Positions 22,370 to 30,981 of a stretch of 64,000 nt of DNA are shown here, piece after piece. The position numbers were made by a program, and so were the translations under genes. The DNA comes from Brevibacillus borstelensis (lineage in GTDB: Bacteria; Bacillota; Bacilli; Brevibacillales; Brevibacillaceae). Numbering within the stretch: the first letter of the stretch is position 1; every line of letters starts with the position of its first letter. Below the pieces are notes generated by a model. It was not told the origin of the DNA. It did not search any database and saw only the letters and a program-made list of their open reading frames with translations. The DNA lies in the NCBI RefSeq assembly GCF_003710865.1, contig NZ_RHHO01000007.1, positions 1-64,000 of the forward strand, read 5' to 3'.

Positions 22370-23551
22370 CTATCTTCTGCCGTTCAACAGGCCGCTTTTT
22401 GCGATCCGCTTGGCCGCTTCCCGCAGCAGGTCCGGCGGCTGCACCAGCGCGATCCGCACGTACCCTTCTCCCTGCTCGCCAAAAGCGCTTCCAGGCACGA
22501 CCACGACCCCAGCCTCCTCCAAAAGCGCAAAAGCGAATTCGCGGGAGTTCCAGCCAGACGGAATTTTTGCCCAGACGAACATCGTCGCCTTGGGCGGCTC
22601 GATGACCCAGCCTGCCTCTCGCAGGGCTTTGATCAGGACATCGCGCCGCTCCTGATAAATTGAAGCAACCGTGTTGTCCTCCCCCGCTTCCCGGTCGCGC
22701 CTGAGCGCGGCAACAGCCATTTTTTGAACCGGCAGGAAGACGCCGTAGTCTACATTCGACTTGACGACTGCCAGCGGCTTGATGATCTCCGCGTTGCCGA
22801 CCACATAAGCGATGCGGCACCCGGCCATGTTGAAGCTTTTGGAAAAGGAATTGAATTCGATGCCGATGTCCTTGGCCCCATCTGCCTGCAGAAAGCTGGG
22901 CGGCCGGTAGCCGTCAAAGGCCATTTCGGAATAAGCGAGATCATGCACGACAATCACATCGTGCCGCTTGGCAAAAGCGACAGCCTCTTCAAAGAAGGAA
23001 AGCGTCGCGACCGCCGATACCGGATTATTGGGATAGTTCAGAATCATGAAGCGAGCGCGTTTGGCCACCTCTTCCGGTATGGCATTCAGATCGGGCAAAA
23101 AAGCGTTTTCTGCCCGCAGCGGCATGGGGTATGGCTCCGCACCTGCCAGATGAACGCTGCCGGCATAAATCGGGTAGCCGGGATCGGGCACCAGCACGAT
23201 GTCTCCGGGATCGGACCAGGCCAGGGCAAAATGAGCAAGACCGTCCTGAGAACCCATCAGGGAGTGAATCTCCGAGCGCGGGTCCAGCTCGACGCCAAAA
23301 CGGTACTGATACCAGCGGGCCACCTCCTGGCGAAACTCCTCTGTTCCGTCACTCATCGGGTAGCCAAACGCACCCGGCTCCCGGATCGCCTCGGCCAGCG
23401 CCTCCACCAGCTCCGGAGCTGGCGGCTGATCAGGGCTGCCGATGCTCAGATCGATCACTGAACGCCCCGTTGCAACGCTCTTTTTTCGTTCGGCCAGTTC
23501 GGAAAAGATTGCCGAAGAAAGCTGTTCAAGGCGCCTGGAAGGGGTACGCAT
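22370..23551 (-). CDS. Class I/II PLP-dependent aminotransferase
   Basis: 393 aa from the ATG at 23551. Fold type [10 protein letters not shown] near the N-terminus, [19 protein letters not shown] (Asn that contacts PLP), DLAYSEMAF (Asp/Tyr) and the Schiff-base lysine in [12 protein letters not shown] (about 235). Groups with the LL-diaminopimelate aminotransferase-like/AspC branch; substrate uncertain. The ATG lies 3 bases after the stop of the yusI-like gene, so they share a transcript. Confidence 0.88.
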   Translation of the reverse strand: MRTPSRRLEQLSSAIFSELAERKKSVATGRSVIDLSIGSPDQPPAPELVEALAEAIREPGAFGYPMSDGTEEFRQEVARWYQYRFGVELDPRSEIHSLMGSQDGLAHFALAWSDPGDIVLVPDPGYPIYAGSVHLAGAEPYPMPLRAENAFLPDLNAIPEEVAKRARFMILNYPNNPVSAVATLSFFEEAVAFAKRHDVIVVHDLAYSEMAFDGYRPPSFLQADGAKDIGIEFNSFSKSFNMAGCRIAYVVGNAEIIKPLAVVKSNVDYGVFLPVQKMAVAALRRDREAGEDNTVASIYQERRDVLIKALREAGWVIEPPKATMFVWAKIPSGWNSREFAFALLEEAGVVVVPGSAFGEQGEGYVRIALVQPPDLLREAAKRIAKSGLLNGRR

Positions 23552-23553
23552 CG

Positions 23554-23916
23554 TCAGCGTCCCCCCCAAGCCTTTTCGTACTCCTCTTCCTTGAACCCGA
23601 CCGTAACTGTTTTTCCGTCAGAGACGAGCGGCCTTTTTAGCAGCTTCCCGTTGGAGGCCAGCAGCTTCAGCATCTCGTCTTCCGTCATCGATGGCAGCTT
23701 GTCCTTTAAGCCGAGCTCGCGGTAAAACTGGCCGCTCGTGTTGAAAAACTTGGTCAAGGGAAGTCCGCTTGCCTGCCACATGCTGCGCAGCTCGTCTTCT
23801 GTCGGAGGGGCATCCACGATCGGGATCTCCTCGATGGCGATATTGTGTTGGTTCAGCCATTGCTTGGCCTTTCGGCAGGTGCCGCATTTGTCGTACAGAT
23901 AGGCTTTGATTGTCAT
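23554..23916 (-). CDS. yusI: ArsC/Spx family protein (YusI-like)
   Basis: 120 aa from the ATG at 23916; upstream frame rejected for lack of a ribosome binding site. Thioredoxin-like ArsC fold with DKCGTCRKA (CxxC near 11-14) and the RPLV block (LLKRPLVSDGK) that binds the substrate anion in ArsC. Its size and neighbourhood (gcvH nearby) match B. subtilis YusI, a protein of unknown role in the arsenate reductase family; it is not a proven arsenate reductase. Confidence 0.82.
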   Translation of the reverse strand: MTIKAYLYDKCGTCRKAKQWLNQHNIAIEEIPIVDAPPTEDELRSMWQASGLPLTKFFNTSGQFYRELGLKDKLPSMTEDEMLKLLASNGKLLKRPLVSDGKTVTVGFKEEEYEKAWGGR

Positions 23917-24086
23917 GGAGCATATCCTCGCTTTCTTATCAAGCATAATGGTGTCTCGAATACTTGCTGTATCCCCAGTGTTTTCCTTTATTTTAACGCA
24001 GTTCCCGCGTTTATCAAACGGCTCCCTTAACAACGCGACGGCACATCGCCAGTCTGCCGGATCAAGACTTGTCCGTAAGAGCCTGT

Positions 24087-24998
24087 CTACCGAACAATCG
24101 ACAATGTTTTCGTAAACTGGACCCCGTCCTTGGCTTCATACGGAATTTCCAACAAAGCGTAATCGTTTGCAAACGAGCGGTCTTCACTGTTTGCATAGTC
24201 GTACGTCTGGTACTTCACCGTTACTTCCTCTATCCATAGCGAAACATCCTCTACTTCCACCGAATCCGTCGGCGAAGACGACGTTTTGATGAGCACATAC
24301 GTTTTTTTGCCATCGCGCAAGTATTCCGTTTTCCATTCCGGTGAGGCAAGCAGCGGCTCCAGCCAGTCCTGCACGTTTTTGGGCACTTCCTCCTTTTTCA
24401 CCGCCTGATAGAGCGGAGCGACTGAACCGACATCTCCCGGGGACATGCCGTTAAAGCGCTCGACTGTCCAAATCTGGTCATAGGCTGGCCATTTTTTCAT
24501 CTCGATTTCATACGCGGTGCCATCCGTAGTGGTTGCCAGCAGGATACGCGGGTTCACCGTCCGGCTGGTCGTCTGAAAGGTATTCAGCTTTTTTCCGAGC
24601 TTTTTCTCTACAAATGTGCGCAGCACCCATTTGTAATCCCTGCTGCGCGGTTCGGCCATCATTTCCTGCTTGTCTTTTTCCGTGATTTCAAAGCTTCCGC
24701 CTTTGTCGTCCGTCCGCCGAAAAGCATCCAGGATTGCATCGTGGTCGATGAAAGCGGGCTCCTTCGCGTTTTGCTCGGCCGCCTCAGCCGGTTGTTGAGC
24801 ACTGTTTGCCGGAGGGGATGCTTCAGCGGCGGGAGCCTGATTCTGGAGCTTTGACCGCAACGCTTCGTTTTCCGCTATGACCCTGCCTGCCTGTTCCTCG
24901 TTTCTTTTGCTTTCCACATCAGTTCCTACCATATACCCGGCCCAAGCGCTTCCACAGATCAGCAACGCTGTCGCGACGGATAATGCCCATGTACGCAT
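24087..24998 (-). CDS. Secreted or membrane-anchored protein of unknown function
   Basis: 303 aa from the ATG at 24998 (GGAAGGG upstream). An N-terminal hydrophobic segment (ALSVATALLICGSAWAGYMVG) acts as signal anchor or uncleaved signal, followed by a short coiled coil (KRNEEQAGRVIAENEALRSKL) and a Pro/Ala/Gln-rich linker. The rest (about 80-303) looks like two small alpha/beta repeats with many aromatic residues (DYKWVLRTFVEK, AYDQIWTVERFNG). No family recognised. Faces the outside of the membrane. Stands alone. Confidence 0.65.
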   Translation of the reverse strand: MRTWALSVATALLICGSAWAGYMVGTDVESKRNEEQAGRVIAENEALRSKLQNQAPAAEASPPANSAQQPAEAAEQNAKEPAFIDHDAILDAFRRTDDKGGSFEITEKDKQEMMAEPRSRDYKWVLRTFVEKKLGKKLNTFQTTSRTVNPRILLATTTDGTAYEIEMKKWPAYDQIWTVERFNGMSPGDVGSVAPLYQAVKKEEVPKNVQDWLEPLLASPEWKTEYLRDGKKTYVLIKTSSSPTDSVEVEDVSLWIEEVTVKYQTYDYANSEDRSFANDYALLEIPYEAKDGVQFTKTLSIVR

Positions 24999-25040
24999 GA
25001 AGTGCCCTTCCCTTCCCCAATGGCTAGTTATTTGGATAAG

Positions 25041-25068
25041 AAAAAAGCAGCCGATCATGTCTGGCTGC
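25041..25068 (-). terminator. Terminator-like hairpin after the 60-aa gene
   Basis: GCAGCC/GGCTGC stem (25047-25052 and 25063-25068) with six T following on the minus strand. It lies upstream of the secreted-protein gene and so isolates it. Confidence 0.8.
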
Positions 25069-25089
25069 CTTTTTCCTTCTAGACGTTTT

Positions 25090-25272
25090 TTATTCCGTTT
25101 TTGTTTCTGCCACATTCCCCGTACCCCGCTCGGCAGGATCTGCTTCCGCCCGGGGGTTCACCTGCCACGTCCTGGCAAGCGGCGAGTAGGGGATGCCCAG
25201 CGGATCGGCCTGGGCTGCTTCTGCCAAGGTACCCGTCAACGGTTCCGTATATTCAATGCGCTCCGGTGCCAT
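25090..25272 (-). CDS. Small hypothetical protein, 60 aa
   Basis: 60 aa with a strong ribosome binding site (GGAGGAGG, nine bases before the ATG) and its own downstream terminator, which makes it a likely real gene. Hydrophilic, Ala/Glu/Pro-rich and probably disordered (MAPERIEYTEPLTGTLAEAA at the start). No family recognised. It lies 53 bases downstream of the DUF2797 gene, perhaps co-transcribed. Confidence 0.55.
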   Translation of the reverse strand: MAPERIEYTEPLTGTLAEAAQADPLGIPYSPLARTWQVNPRAEADPAERGTGNVAETKTE

Positions 25273-25324
25273 GCCGATCGCCTCCTCCAGTCTTTTGTTT
25301 CAGTCTGGAGGAAAAGCGGCCGCT

Positions 25325-26131
25325 TTATGCAGAAGCGCTGACTTGCACCTGATAGCCGGCGTGCTTTCTCGCCTGGAAAACGCCGTTTTCAAAAATCAGG
25401 TACTGTGCCTTGACACCGATCAATTTGCCGCCGACGCTTTCCTGCTTGTCCAATGTGAGCGAGTTGATCTTGTCCAACGACTCAAGGATCGGATAGGTAA
25501 TGTCTATCCATTCGTCCTCACGGTAGCGAAAGGCTTTGAACTCATCCGGGAAATGCGCGTACACCTCGTCTCTGAGGCTGAGCAGGTCCACCTCGCGGAC
25601 ATCGCCCTTGAGCATTTTTCTCCAGTTCGTCTTATCCGGCAAAAATTGGCTAAGATGGAATTCAAGCTCACCTGCCATGCGGCGTGTCGGTACCTCTGCG
25701 ATCGGGATCGCGCGAATGGCCCCCTGGTCGACCCAGCGCTTTAGCTGATTGTTTTTCCTCGTCAGGCCGACTTTTACATCACTGGAAACAGCCAGATAAA
25801 CGTAGTGCGGAATCATGCAATGAGTCTCGCCGAAGCTGGCATCCCGGCATGTTCCCTGATCATAGTGGCACTCGTGAGGCTTGACGATGCACAGATCGTT
25901 CTCCGGAAGCTTCGTAAAACAGGGATAGCAATATCCGCTGTTAAAGGTTTTGTTCGTTTTTCGTCCACAGGCGATACAGTTTTTCTCGCCCAGAAATGAG
26001 ATCGTTATTTCGCTGCCCAGCAGCTCATTTAACGGCAGTCTCTCTTCGCCCAGCTGCAAATAGTAGTCAACAGGCTGATCCTTGCCGTGATACTGATGGG
26101 TCAACCCGTGCAAAATACCGCGGAGTTCCAC
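25325..26131 (-). CDS. DUF2797 family protein
   Basis: 268 aa from a GTG at 26131 (AGAGGAGAG upstream). Four cysteine pairs in the first 110 residues (CIACGRK, CYPCFTK, and CHYDQGTC with a later Cys) suggest metal binding. The DUF2797 core follows: HYVYLAVSSDVKVGLTRKNNQLKRWVDQGA, then a conserved E in GELEFHL. The core looks like a GIY-YIG-type nuclease fold, which I infer from the YVYLA...KVG pattern. Cytosolic, function unknown. Confidence 0.8.
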   Translation of the reverse strand: MELRGILHGLTHQYHGKDQPVDYYLQLGEERLPLNELLGSEITISFLGEKNCIACGRKTNKTFNSGYCYPCFTKLPENDLCIVKPHECHYDQGTCRDASFGETHCMIPHYVYLAVSSDVKVGLTRKNNQLKRWVDQGAIRAIPIAEVPTRRMAGELEFHLSQFLPDKTNWRKMLKGDVREVDLLSLRDEVYAHFPDEFKAFRYREDEWIDITYPILESLDKINSLTLDKQESVGGKLIGVKAQYLIFENGVFQARKHAGYQVQVSASA

Positions 26132-26270
26132 CGTATTCTCTCCTCTCCTATGTACAGTCCTTTCATTTTACCATATCCCGCTCGCAGGCTGATTGCTGTT
26201 TTCTTTTGGCAGGATGATTTGAGTTGTGCGGGTGAAGCTAAAAGATAGTTACTTGGAAGGAGGGATTGTT

Positions 26271-26996
26271 CTGCGCTATCGAGCGTTCATTCTGTCTTTC
26301 ATCGCCTGTCTGCTGTTCGGGGTGGTGCCGACAGATGCGGCAAGAAGCCCTCTTCCTGCCTATGAGCCGATTCACCGGATCGACACAACCAACAAAGTGG
26401 TTGCCCTTACTTTCGACGATGGCCCCGATCCCAAATACACGCCCATCATCCTGGAGGTTCTGCACCGCAACAAGGTTCCCGCCACCTTTTTTGTGCTCGG
26501 CTCTCAAGTAGACAAGTATCCCAAGATTATGCACTGGATCAAGAAAGCAGGGCATGAAATCGGCAACCACGGCTATCATCATGGCGATTTGAACAAATTG
26601 ACGGAGCAGGAGATTTACGAAGAAATCAAGCTGGGGGAAAAATCGATTCTCCGTTCTACCGGCGTGCTTGCCCAATATTACCGGCCCCCGGGGGGAGTCT
26701 TGACGCATGACGTCATGAATGCAGTCCAGTCCTGCGGCTATGACATCATCCACTGGTCGGTCGACCCGCGCGACTGGTCTTTGGCCCGGACGGCTTCCCA
26801 CATCGCCAAAAGCGTCAAGAACGACGTGGCTCCCGGAGACATTATCCTGTTCCACGACGGCGGGCTGAATCAGCGGGAAACGATTGCCGCGCTGCAGGAG
26901 TTGATCACCGATCTGCGGAGGCAGGGCTATCGGTTCGTTACGGTCAGTCAATTGCTCGATGTGAAAGGAAGCAAGCGAGACGCGAACAAGAAGTAA
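26271..26996 (+). CDS. Secreted polysaccharide deacetylase (CE4), probable CTG start
   Basis: About 241 aa if started at the CTG at 26271, six bases after GGAAGGAGGG; GTG codons at 26226 and 26232 have no good ribosome binding site and would put 15 hydrophilic residues before the signal peptide. Signal peptide: RYRAFILSFIACLLFGVVPTDA. The NodB/CE4 domain has all catalytic motifs: TFDDGPD, HGYHHGD (metal His pair), RPPGG, HWSVDPRDW and ILFHDGG. Removes N-acetyl groups from peptidoglycan or chitin-type sugars, probably in the wall or cortex. Ends with a good terminator. Confidence 0.85.
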   Translation: MRYRAFILSFIACLLFGVVPTDAARSPLPAYEPIHRIDTTNKVVALTFDDGPDPKYTPIILEVLHRNKVPATFFVLGSQVDKYPKIMHWIKKAGHEIGNHGYHHGDLNKLTEQEIYEEIKLGEKSILRSTGVLAQYYRPPGGVLTHDVMNAVQSCGYDIIHWSVDPRDWSLARTASHIAKSVKNDVAPGDIILFHDGGLNQRETIAALQELITDLRRQGYRFVTVSQLLDVKGSKRDANKK

Positions 26997-27000
26997 AAAT

Positions 27001-27028
27001 GCCCCCTGTATCGGGGGCCGATTTTTTT
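27001..27028 (+). terminator. Terminator of the deacetylase gene
   Basis: GCCCCC/GGGGGC hairpin (27001-27006 and 27013-27018) followed by seven T. Confidence 0.85.
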
Positions 27029-27038
27029 ATACCGGTCG

Positions 27039-27767
27039 CTATGCCGAGGTCTTGCGCAAAAATGCCCGCAACCGCTCGTTTTTCGGATTGGACAACAGGG
27101 CTTCGGGTGCTCCCTCCTCCATGATGACGCCTTGATCCATGAAAATCACTCTGTCGCTCACTTCCCGGGCAAATCCCATCTCATGCGTGACGACGATCAT
27201 CGTCATGCCTTCCTTGGCCAGATTCTTCATCACTGTCAAGACTTCTCCGACCAGCTCCGGATCCAGTGCCGAGGTCGGTTCGTCAAACAGCATGACCTTG
27301 GGGTTCATCGCCAAGGCTCTGGCAATCGCCACCCGCTGCATCTGTCCTCCGGAAAGGCGATCCGGATATACATCGGCCTTGTCCTCCAGCCCCACCTTTT
27401 TCAGCAGCGCCAGGCCCTGTTTTCTCGCATCCTCGGGGGTCATCTTTTTTACTTTGATCGGCGCGAGCGTAACGTTTTCCAGAACCGTTTTGTGCGGAAA
27501 CAGGTTGAAGCGCTGGAACACCATTCCTACCTCTTCGCGCACCTTGTTGATGTCCACCCTCGGATCGGACAGGTCGTGGCCGTCAATCACGATGCGCCCG
27601 GCCGTCATCTCTTCCAATTGATTCAAGCAGCGCAGAAACGTGCTTTTTCCCGAACCCGACGGGCCGATCACGCATACGACCTCGCGTTCCGCCACTTGTG
27701 TCGTGATTCCTTTGAGCACCTGCAGGCTGCCGTAATTTTTTTTCAAATCCGTTACTTGGATAATCAC
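27039..27767 (-). CDS. Polar amino-acid ABC transporter ATP-binding protein
   Basis: 242 aa from the GTG at 27767; an ATG seven codons upstream (27788) is the alternative. GlnQ/HisP-type ATPase: Walker [10 protein letters not shown] (about 35-43), Q-loop FQRFNLFPH, signature LSGGQMQR, Walker [14 protein letters not shown] and the switch His in VTHEMGF. The family partners with a permease and a binding protein, but neither is next to it here. Convergent with the deacetylase gene. Confidence 0.88.
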   Translation of the reverse strand: MIIQVTDLKKNYGSLQVLKGITTQVAEREVVCVIGPSGSGKSTFLRCLNQLEEMTAGRIVIDGHDLSDPRVDINKVREEVGMVFQRFNLFPHKTVLENVTLAPIKVKKMTPEDARKQGLALLKKVGLEDKADVYPDRLSGGQMQRVAIARALAMNPKVMLFDEPTSALDPELVGEVLTVMKNLAKEGMTMIVVTHEMGFAREVSDRVIFMDQGVIMEEGAPEALLSNPKNERLRAFLRKTSA

Positions 27768-27909
27768 GCTTCCGTACCCCCCGAACATATTCTCTCTTGT
27801 CTTATGACCAATTGTACCGCAATTTTTAGAAAATTGCATGAGTTTGTGAAATGACAGGCATGCGTAACCGGAAAGAGAAGAGCAAATGCTACATCTGAGG
27901 TGGTTTTCC

Positions 27910-28875
27910 ATGAACCGTAAAAGATGGACGGCACTCTTTCTTGTACTGGCTGTTTTTGTCCTTGGCATCGGCGTCGAAAGCATCTTTGGAGGCATGCGCA
28001 ATCTGACCGACCATCCCGAGTATGCCTGGGATGAACATGTCGTCTCCGGCTCCGGTACGGCCAAAATCGTACAGCTTTACGTCAATGGCACGATCACCAG
28101 TGAGCGCTCCACTGCATCTGTCACACCGATGGCCGACCTGTTGACCGAACAAATCAGGCGCATCGAGGAGGACGAGCAAGTAAAGGCAGTCGTCCTGCGG
28201 ATCGAAAGCCCTGGCGGAGAGGTAGTCGCTACGGATGAACTGCACCGCCGCCTGCTGCGGCTCAAGGAGCTTCGCCAAATCCCGCTCGTTGTCAGCATGG
28301 GCTCGACTGCCGCATCGGGAGGCTACTACTTGGCTACAGCGGGAGATGCCATTTTCGCCAATCCCAATACGCTGACAGGCAGTCTGGGCGTCATTTTTAC
28401 CCTGACCAACTACAGCAATGCCATACACAAGCTGGGAATCCAGGAGTATGCGATCAAAAGCGGACGCTTCAAGGATATCGGAAGTCCTGCCCGTCCGCTC
28501 ACAGAGCCCGAGCGGCAAATTTTCCAAACGCTGGTCAACCAAAGCTACGATCGCTTTGTCGATGTAATCGTAAAGGGAAGAAGCCTCCCCCGGGAGCGCG
28601 TCCTGCAAATAGCCGACGGCCGCATTTACTCCGGCGAGCAGGCGAAGCGGCTGGGACTGGTGGATCGCTTTGGCGATCTGGAGGATGCTACCCGCTATGC
28701 CTTGACCCTGACTGGACTGCCGGAAGCGCAGATTGTTCGGTTTACCGAAAACATATCGCTTGGCAATCTGATCTTCCGCATGCAGCGTTACTGGTCCAAC
28801 CCTGATCCGCTCGGCCTTGAGCGCATTTTGCAGCAGGGCTCGACGCCCAAGCTGTTGTACCAGTTTATCCCGTAA
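27910..28875 (+). CDS. sppA: Signal peptide peptidase SppA
   Basis: 321 aa from the ATG at 27910 (GAGGTGG upstream). One N-terminal TM helix ([15 protein letters not shown]) and an extracellular S49 protease domain of the short, one-copy type. Nucleophile Ser in [12 protein letters not shown] (about 140) and general-base Lys in [11 protein letters not shown] (about 191). It cuts remnant signal peptides in the membrane. Followed 24 bases later by a yteJ-like gene, as in B. subtilis sppA-yteJ. Confidence 0.93.
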   Translation: MNRKRWTALFLVLAVFVLGIGVESIFGGMRNLTDHPEYAWDEHVVSGSGTAKIVQLYVNGTITSERSTASVTPMADLLTEQIRRIEEDEQVKAVVLRIESPGGEVVATDELHRRLLRLKELRQIPLVVSMGSTAASGGYYLATAGDAIFANPNTLTGSLGVIFTLTNYSNAIHKLGIQEYAIKSGRFKDIGSPARPLTEPERQIFQTLVNQSYDRFVDVIVKGRSLPRERVLQIADGRIYSGEQAKRLGLVDRFGDLEDATRYALTLTGLPEAQIVRFTENISLGNLIFRMQRYWSNPDPLGLERILQQGSTPKLLYQFIP

Positions 28876-28899
28876 CCATTTCTAATGGAGGTGTCCGCC

Positions 28900-29457
28900 A
28901 TGCGGGACCAATCGTCGTCTGAAGCTGATTTTCCCGAATCCCTGCTCTCCGCTGATGCCGCCGCACGGACCGCGCTTGTCCAAGGCTTCGCAGGAGCCGA
29001 GCCGTCCGGAAGCGAGGATGCCTCCCAGGAGGCCAGCTATGCGTTTGCCGGCTTCTGGATTCGGGTCGGGGCTGCTCTGCTGGATGGACTTTTTCTCACC
29101 GGCATCAGCTTTTTGATCTTCAATCCGCTCCGCCGGGCTTTCGCTGCCGGGCCGGACGTCTTTTCGTACATCGACTTGCTGGAAATCGTATTCGACTTCG
29201 CCTATGCCATCCTGCTGACCTGGTGGACGGGACAGACACTCGGAAAGCTCATCACCGGCATCCGCGTGGTCAATGCCCGCCAGCACCGCAGCCAGTTGAC
29301 GCTGGGGCAGGTATTGCTGCGAGAGGTTGTGGGCAAATTTCTCTCTGCCCTGCCGCTGGGACTGGGGTATTTGTGGGCAGGGTGGAACCGGAAAAAGCAA
29401 GGCTGGCACGATCTGATTGCCAGGACGTATGTCATCCGCGACAGCAAACGTACGTAA
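28900..29457 (+). CDS. yteJ: RDD family membrane protein (YteJ-like)
   Basis: 185 aa from the ATG at 28900 (GGAGGTG upstream). About 48 hydrophilic residues, then the RDD domain: FWIRVGAALLDGLFLTGI (Arg and Asp of the RDD signature), a second TM region (LLEIVFDFAYAILLTWWTGQTLGKLITGIRVVN) and a third near LPLGLGYLWAGW. In B. subtilis the yteJ product modulates SppA activity, and the operon order is kept here. Confidence 0.85.
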   Translation: MRDQSSSEADFPESLLSADAAARTALVQGFAGAEPSGSEDASQEASYAFAGFWIRVGAALLDGLFLTGISFLIFNPLRRAFAAGPDVFSYIDLLEIVFDFAYAILLTWWTGQTLGKLITGIRVVNARQHRSQLTLGQVLLREVVGKFLSALPLGLGYLWAGWNRKKQGWHDLIARTYVIRDSKRT

Positions 29458-29467
29458 GCCGAAGCAA

Positions 29468-29510
29468 AAGAAAAAGACTCGCCTTTATGGAAACAGACGA
29501 GTCCTTTTTG
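29468..29510. terminator. Bidirectional terminator after sppA-yteJ
   Basis: AAAAAGACTCG pairs with CGAGTCCTTTTT across a 16-base loop. It serves sppA-yteJ on one strand and the small 44-aa gene on the other. Confidence 0.8.
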
Positions 29511-29518
29511 CCCGGGTT

Positions 29519-29653
29519 TTACCTGCTTGCATTGTTCACAGTCGGAGCAGGCGTGGATGGCGTGTCATCGGAAAAGAACGGGATCACGATCAGACTGATG
29601 ATAAAAAACAGAATCCAGATCATTCCCCGCTTGAAAACACAGGGCGTCATCAT
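29519..29653 (-). CDS. Small single-span membrane protein, 44 aa
   Basis: Reading frame of 44 codons from the ATG at 29653 (an ATG follows at once), eight bases after AAAGGGG. One hydrophobic helix (MIWILFFIISLIVIPFF) preceded by a basic stretch (KRG) and followed by a short Thr/Pro/Asp tail (SDDTPSTPAPTVNN), so the C-terminus is probably outside. Own terminator. No family known to me. Its size kept it out of ordinary gene calls. Confidence 0.55.
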   Translation of the reverse strand: MMTPCVFKRGMIWILFFIISLIVIPFFSDDTPSTPAPTVNNASR

Positions 29654-29720
29654 CAGGCAAACCCCTTTCTGGGAAAGATGACTGTATCCCTACGCTTCCC
29701 CTCTCTTCACATTTTTATGC

Positions 29721-30899
29721 TTATGACGCCACCGCGGTCTCCTGAGAAGAGCGGGTCGTGCGGAAAAACAGGCAAGCAGCGGCAAAACCGAACAGCAAAA
29801 GCCCCATCAGCCAGAAGATGCTCCGCGGGTCCCAGAGCTGGATCAACAGGCCGTTTACATTGGGGGCCAGGATGCTGGCGACGCCGAAATTCATGCTGGC
29901 AATGATCCCGGCTGTAGGGACCATCGCACCCGGCAAAATATCGGTCGCAAAGGCAAGACCGAGCGAGTAAAAGGAACCGACAGCCGCACCTGCAATCGCC
30001 AGCAGGAACATCATCATCCAGACGTTGTCGCCGCTGAGCGGGAACAGGATGAACGCCACGGCTCCGACGAGCGCACAGGCAAACATGACCCGCTTCCGGC
30101 CGATCCGGTCACTTAATGAGCCCAACGGAATTTGCAAAATGATGCTGCCCACTACAAAGGATGGCAGGATAACCGATACCCACTCGATGGAAATGCCGGT
30201 CCGCAAAGCGTAAACCGGAAAGCTTCCGTTTAAAGACGTTTCCATAAATCCGTACAAAAACGACGGGATCAGCGCCAGCCAGCTTAACCGGAATACAGTG
30301 GTGTATTTGTTCTGTTTTTTCACACCGGCTTCAGTTGCCTTGATCTCTTCGGGAAAATCATTGCGGATGCGCGCCAGCAGAATAAACGCTGCCGCATACA
30401 ACACGGTCAGTGCGGCAAACGGCGCCCAAAATCCTATCGGAAGCAGGTTGATCCCCAGCGGCCCTATGCTGAATCCGATGCCGTAGGCCAGACCGTAGAG
30501 CGACAAATCCCGTCCGCGCCTCTCCGGAGCGGCGATCTTGGTCACCCACATTTGACTGGCGTAGTGAAGACCGGAGTCGCCGATTCCCATCAGCATGCGG
30601 AGAACAAACCAGACCGCCAGATGGGAAAACACCGGAATCAGGACGGTGGCTGCGGTCACCATTAACAGCCCGCACAGAATCGTCGACCGATAACCGATCC
30701 GGCGCAGCGGGATTTCCAGCCAGGGTGACACAAGCAATATACCGATATACAAAGCGGCTGCATTCAACCCATTGGCGACCGATGAAACTCCCTGCTGCTC
30801 CAGCATCACGGCCAACAGCGGAATCGTCAGCCCCTGGCTGGCTCCCGCAATGACTACGACCAATATCAGCACCCAAAAGGTAAAACGTGTTGAAGACAT
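29721..30899 (-). CDS. MFS transporter
   Basis: 392 aa from the ATG at 30899; ten upstream codons to 30929 are possible but AGGAGAGGAG suits the ATG better. About 12 TM helices; MFS loops at EIPLRRIGYRS and GSLSDRIGRKR. Resembles sugar/drug efflux MFS of the YfkF/YfnC type. Substrate not predictable. Starts about 80 bases downstream of the ABC exporter genes on the same strand, so it may be read in part from their promoter. Confidence 0.82.
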   Translation of the reverse strand: MSSTRFTFWVLILVVVIAGASQGLTIPLLAVMLEQQGVSSVANGLNAAALYIGILLVSPWLEIPLRRIGYRSTILCGLLMVTAATVLIPVFSHLAVWFVLRMLMGIGDSGLHYASQMWVTKIAAPERRGRDLSLYGLAYGIGFSIGPLGINLLPIGFWAPFAALTVLYAAAFILLARIRNDFPEEIKATEAGVKKQNKYTTVFRLSWLALIPSFLYGFMETSLNGSFPVYALRTGISIEWVSVILPSFVVGSIILQIPLGSLSDRIGRKRVMFACALVGAVAFILFPLSGDNVWMMMFLLAIAGAAVGSFYSLGLAFATDILPGAMVPTAGIIASMNFGVASILAPNVNGLLIQLWDPRSIFWLMGLLLFGFAAACLFFRTTRSSQETAVAS

Positions 30900-30981
30900 G
30901 ATGTATGCGTTCTCCTCTCCTGCACTCACTCTCTCTATTCATAATCTCCCCCTCACCCGGCGGCAAGGTCAAGATCAATCG

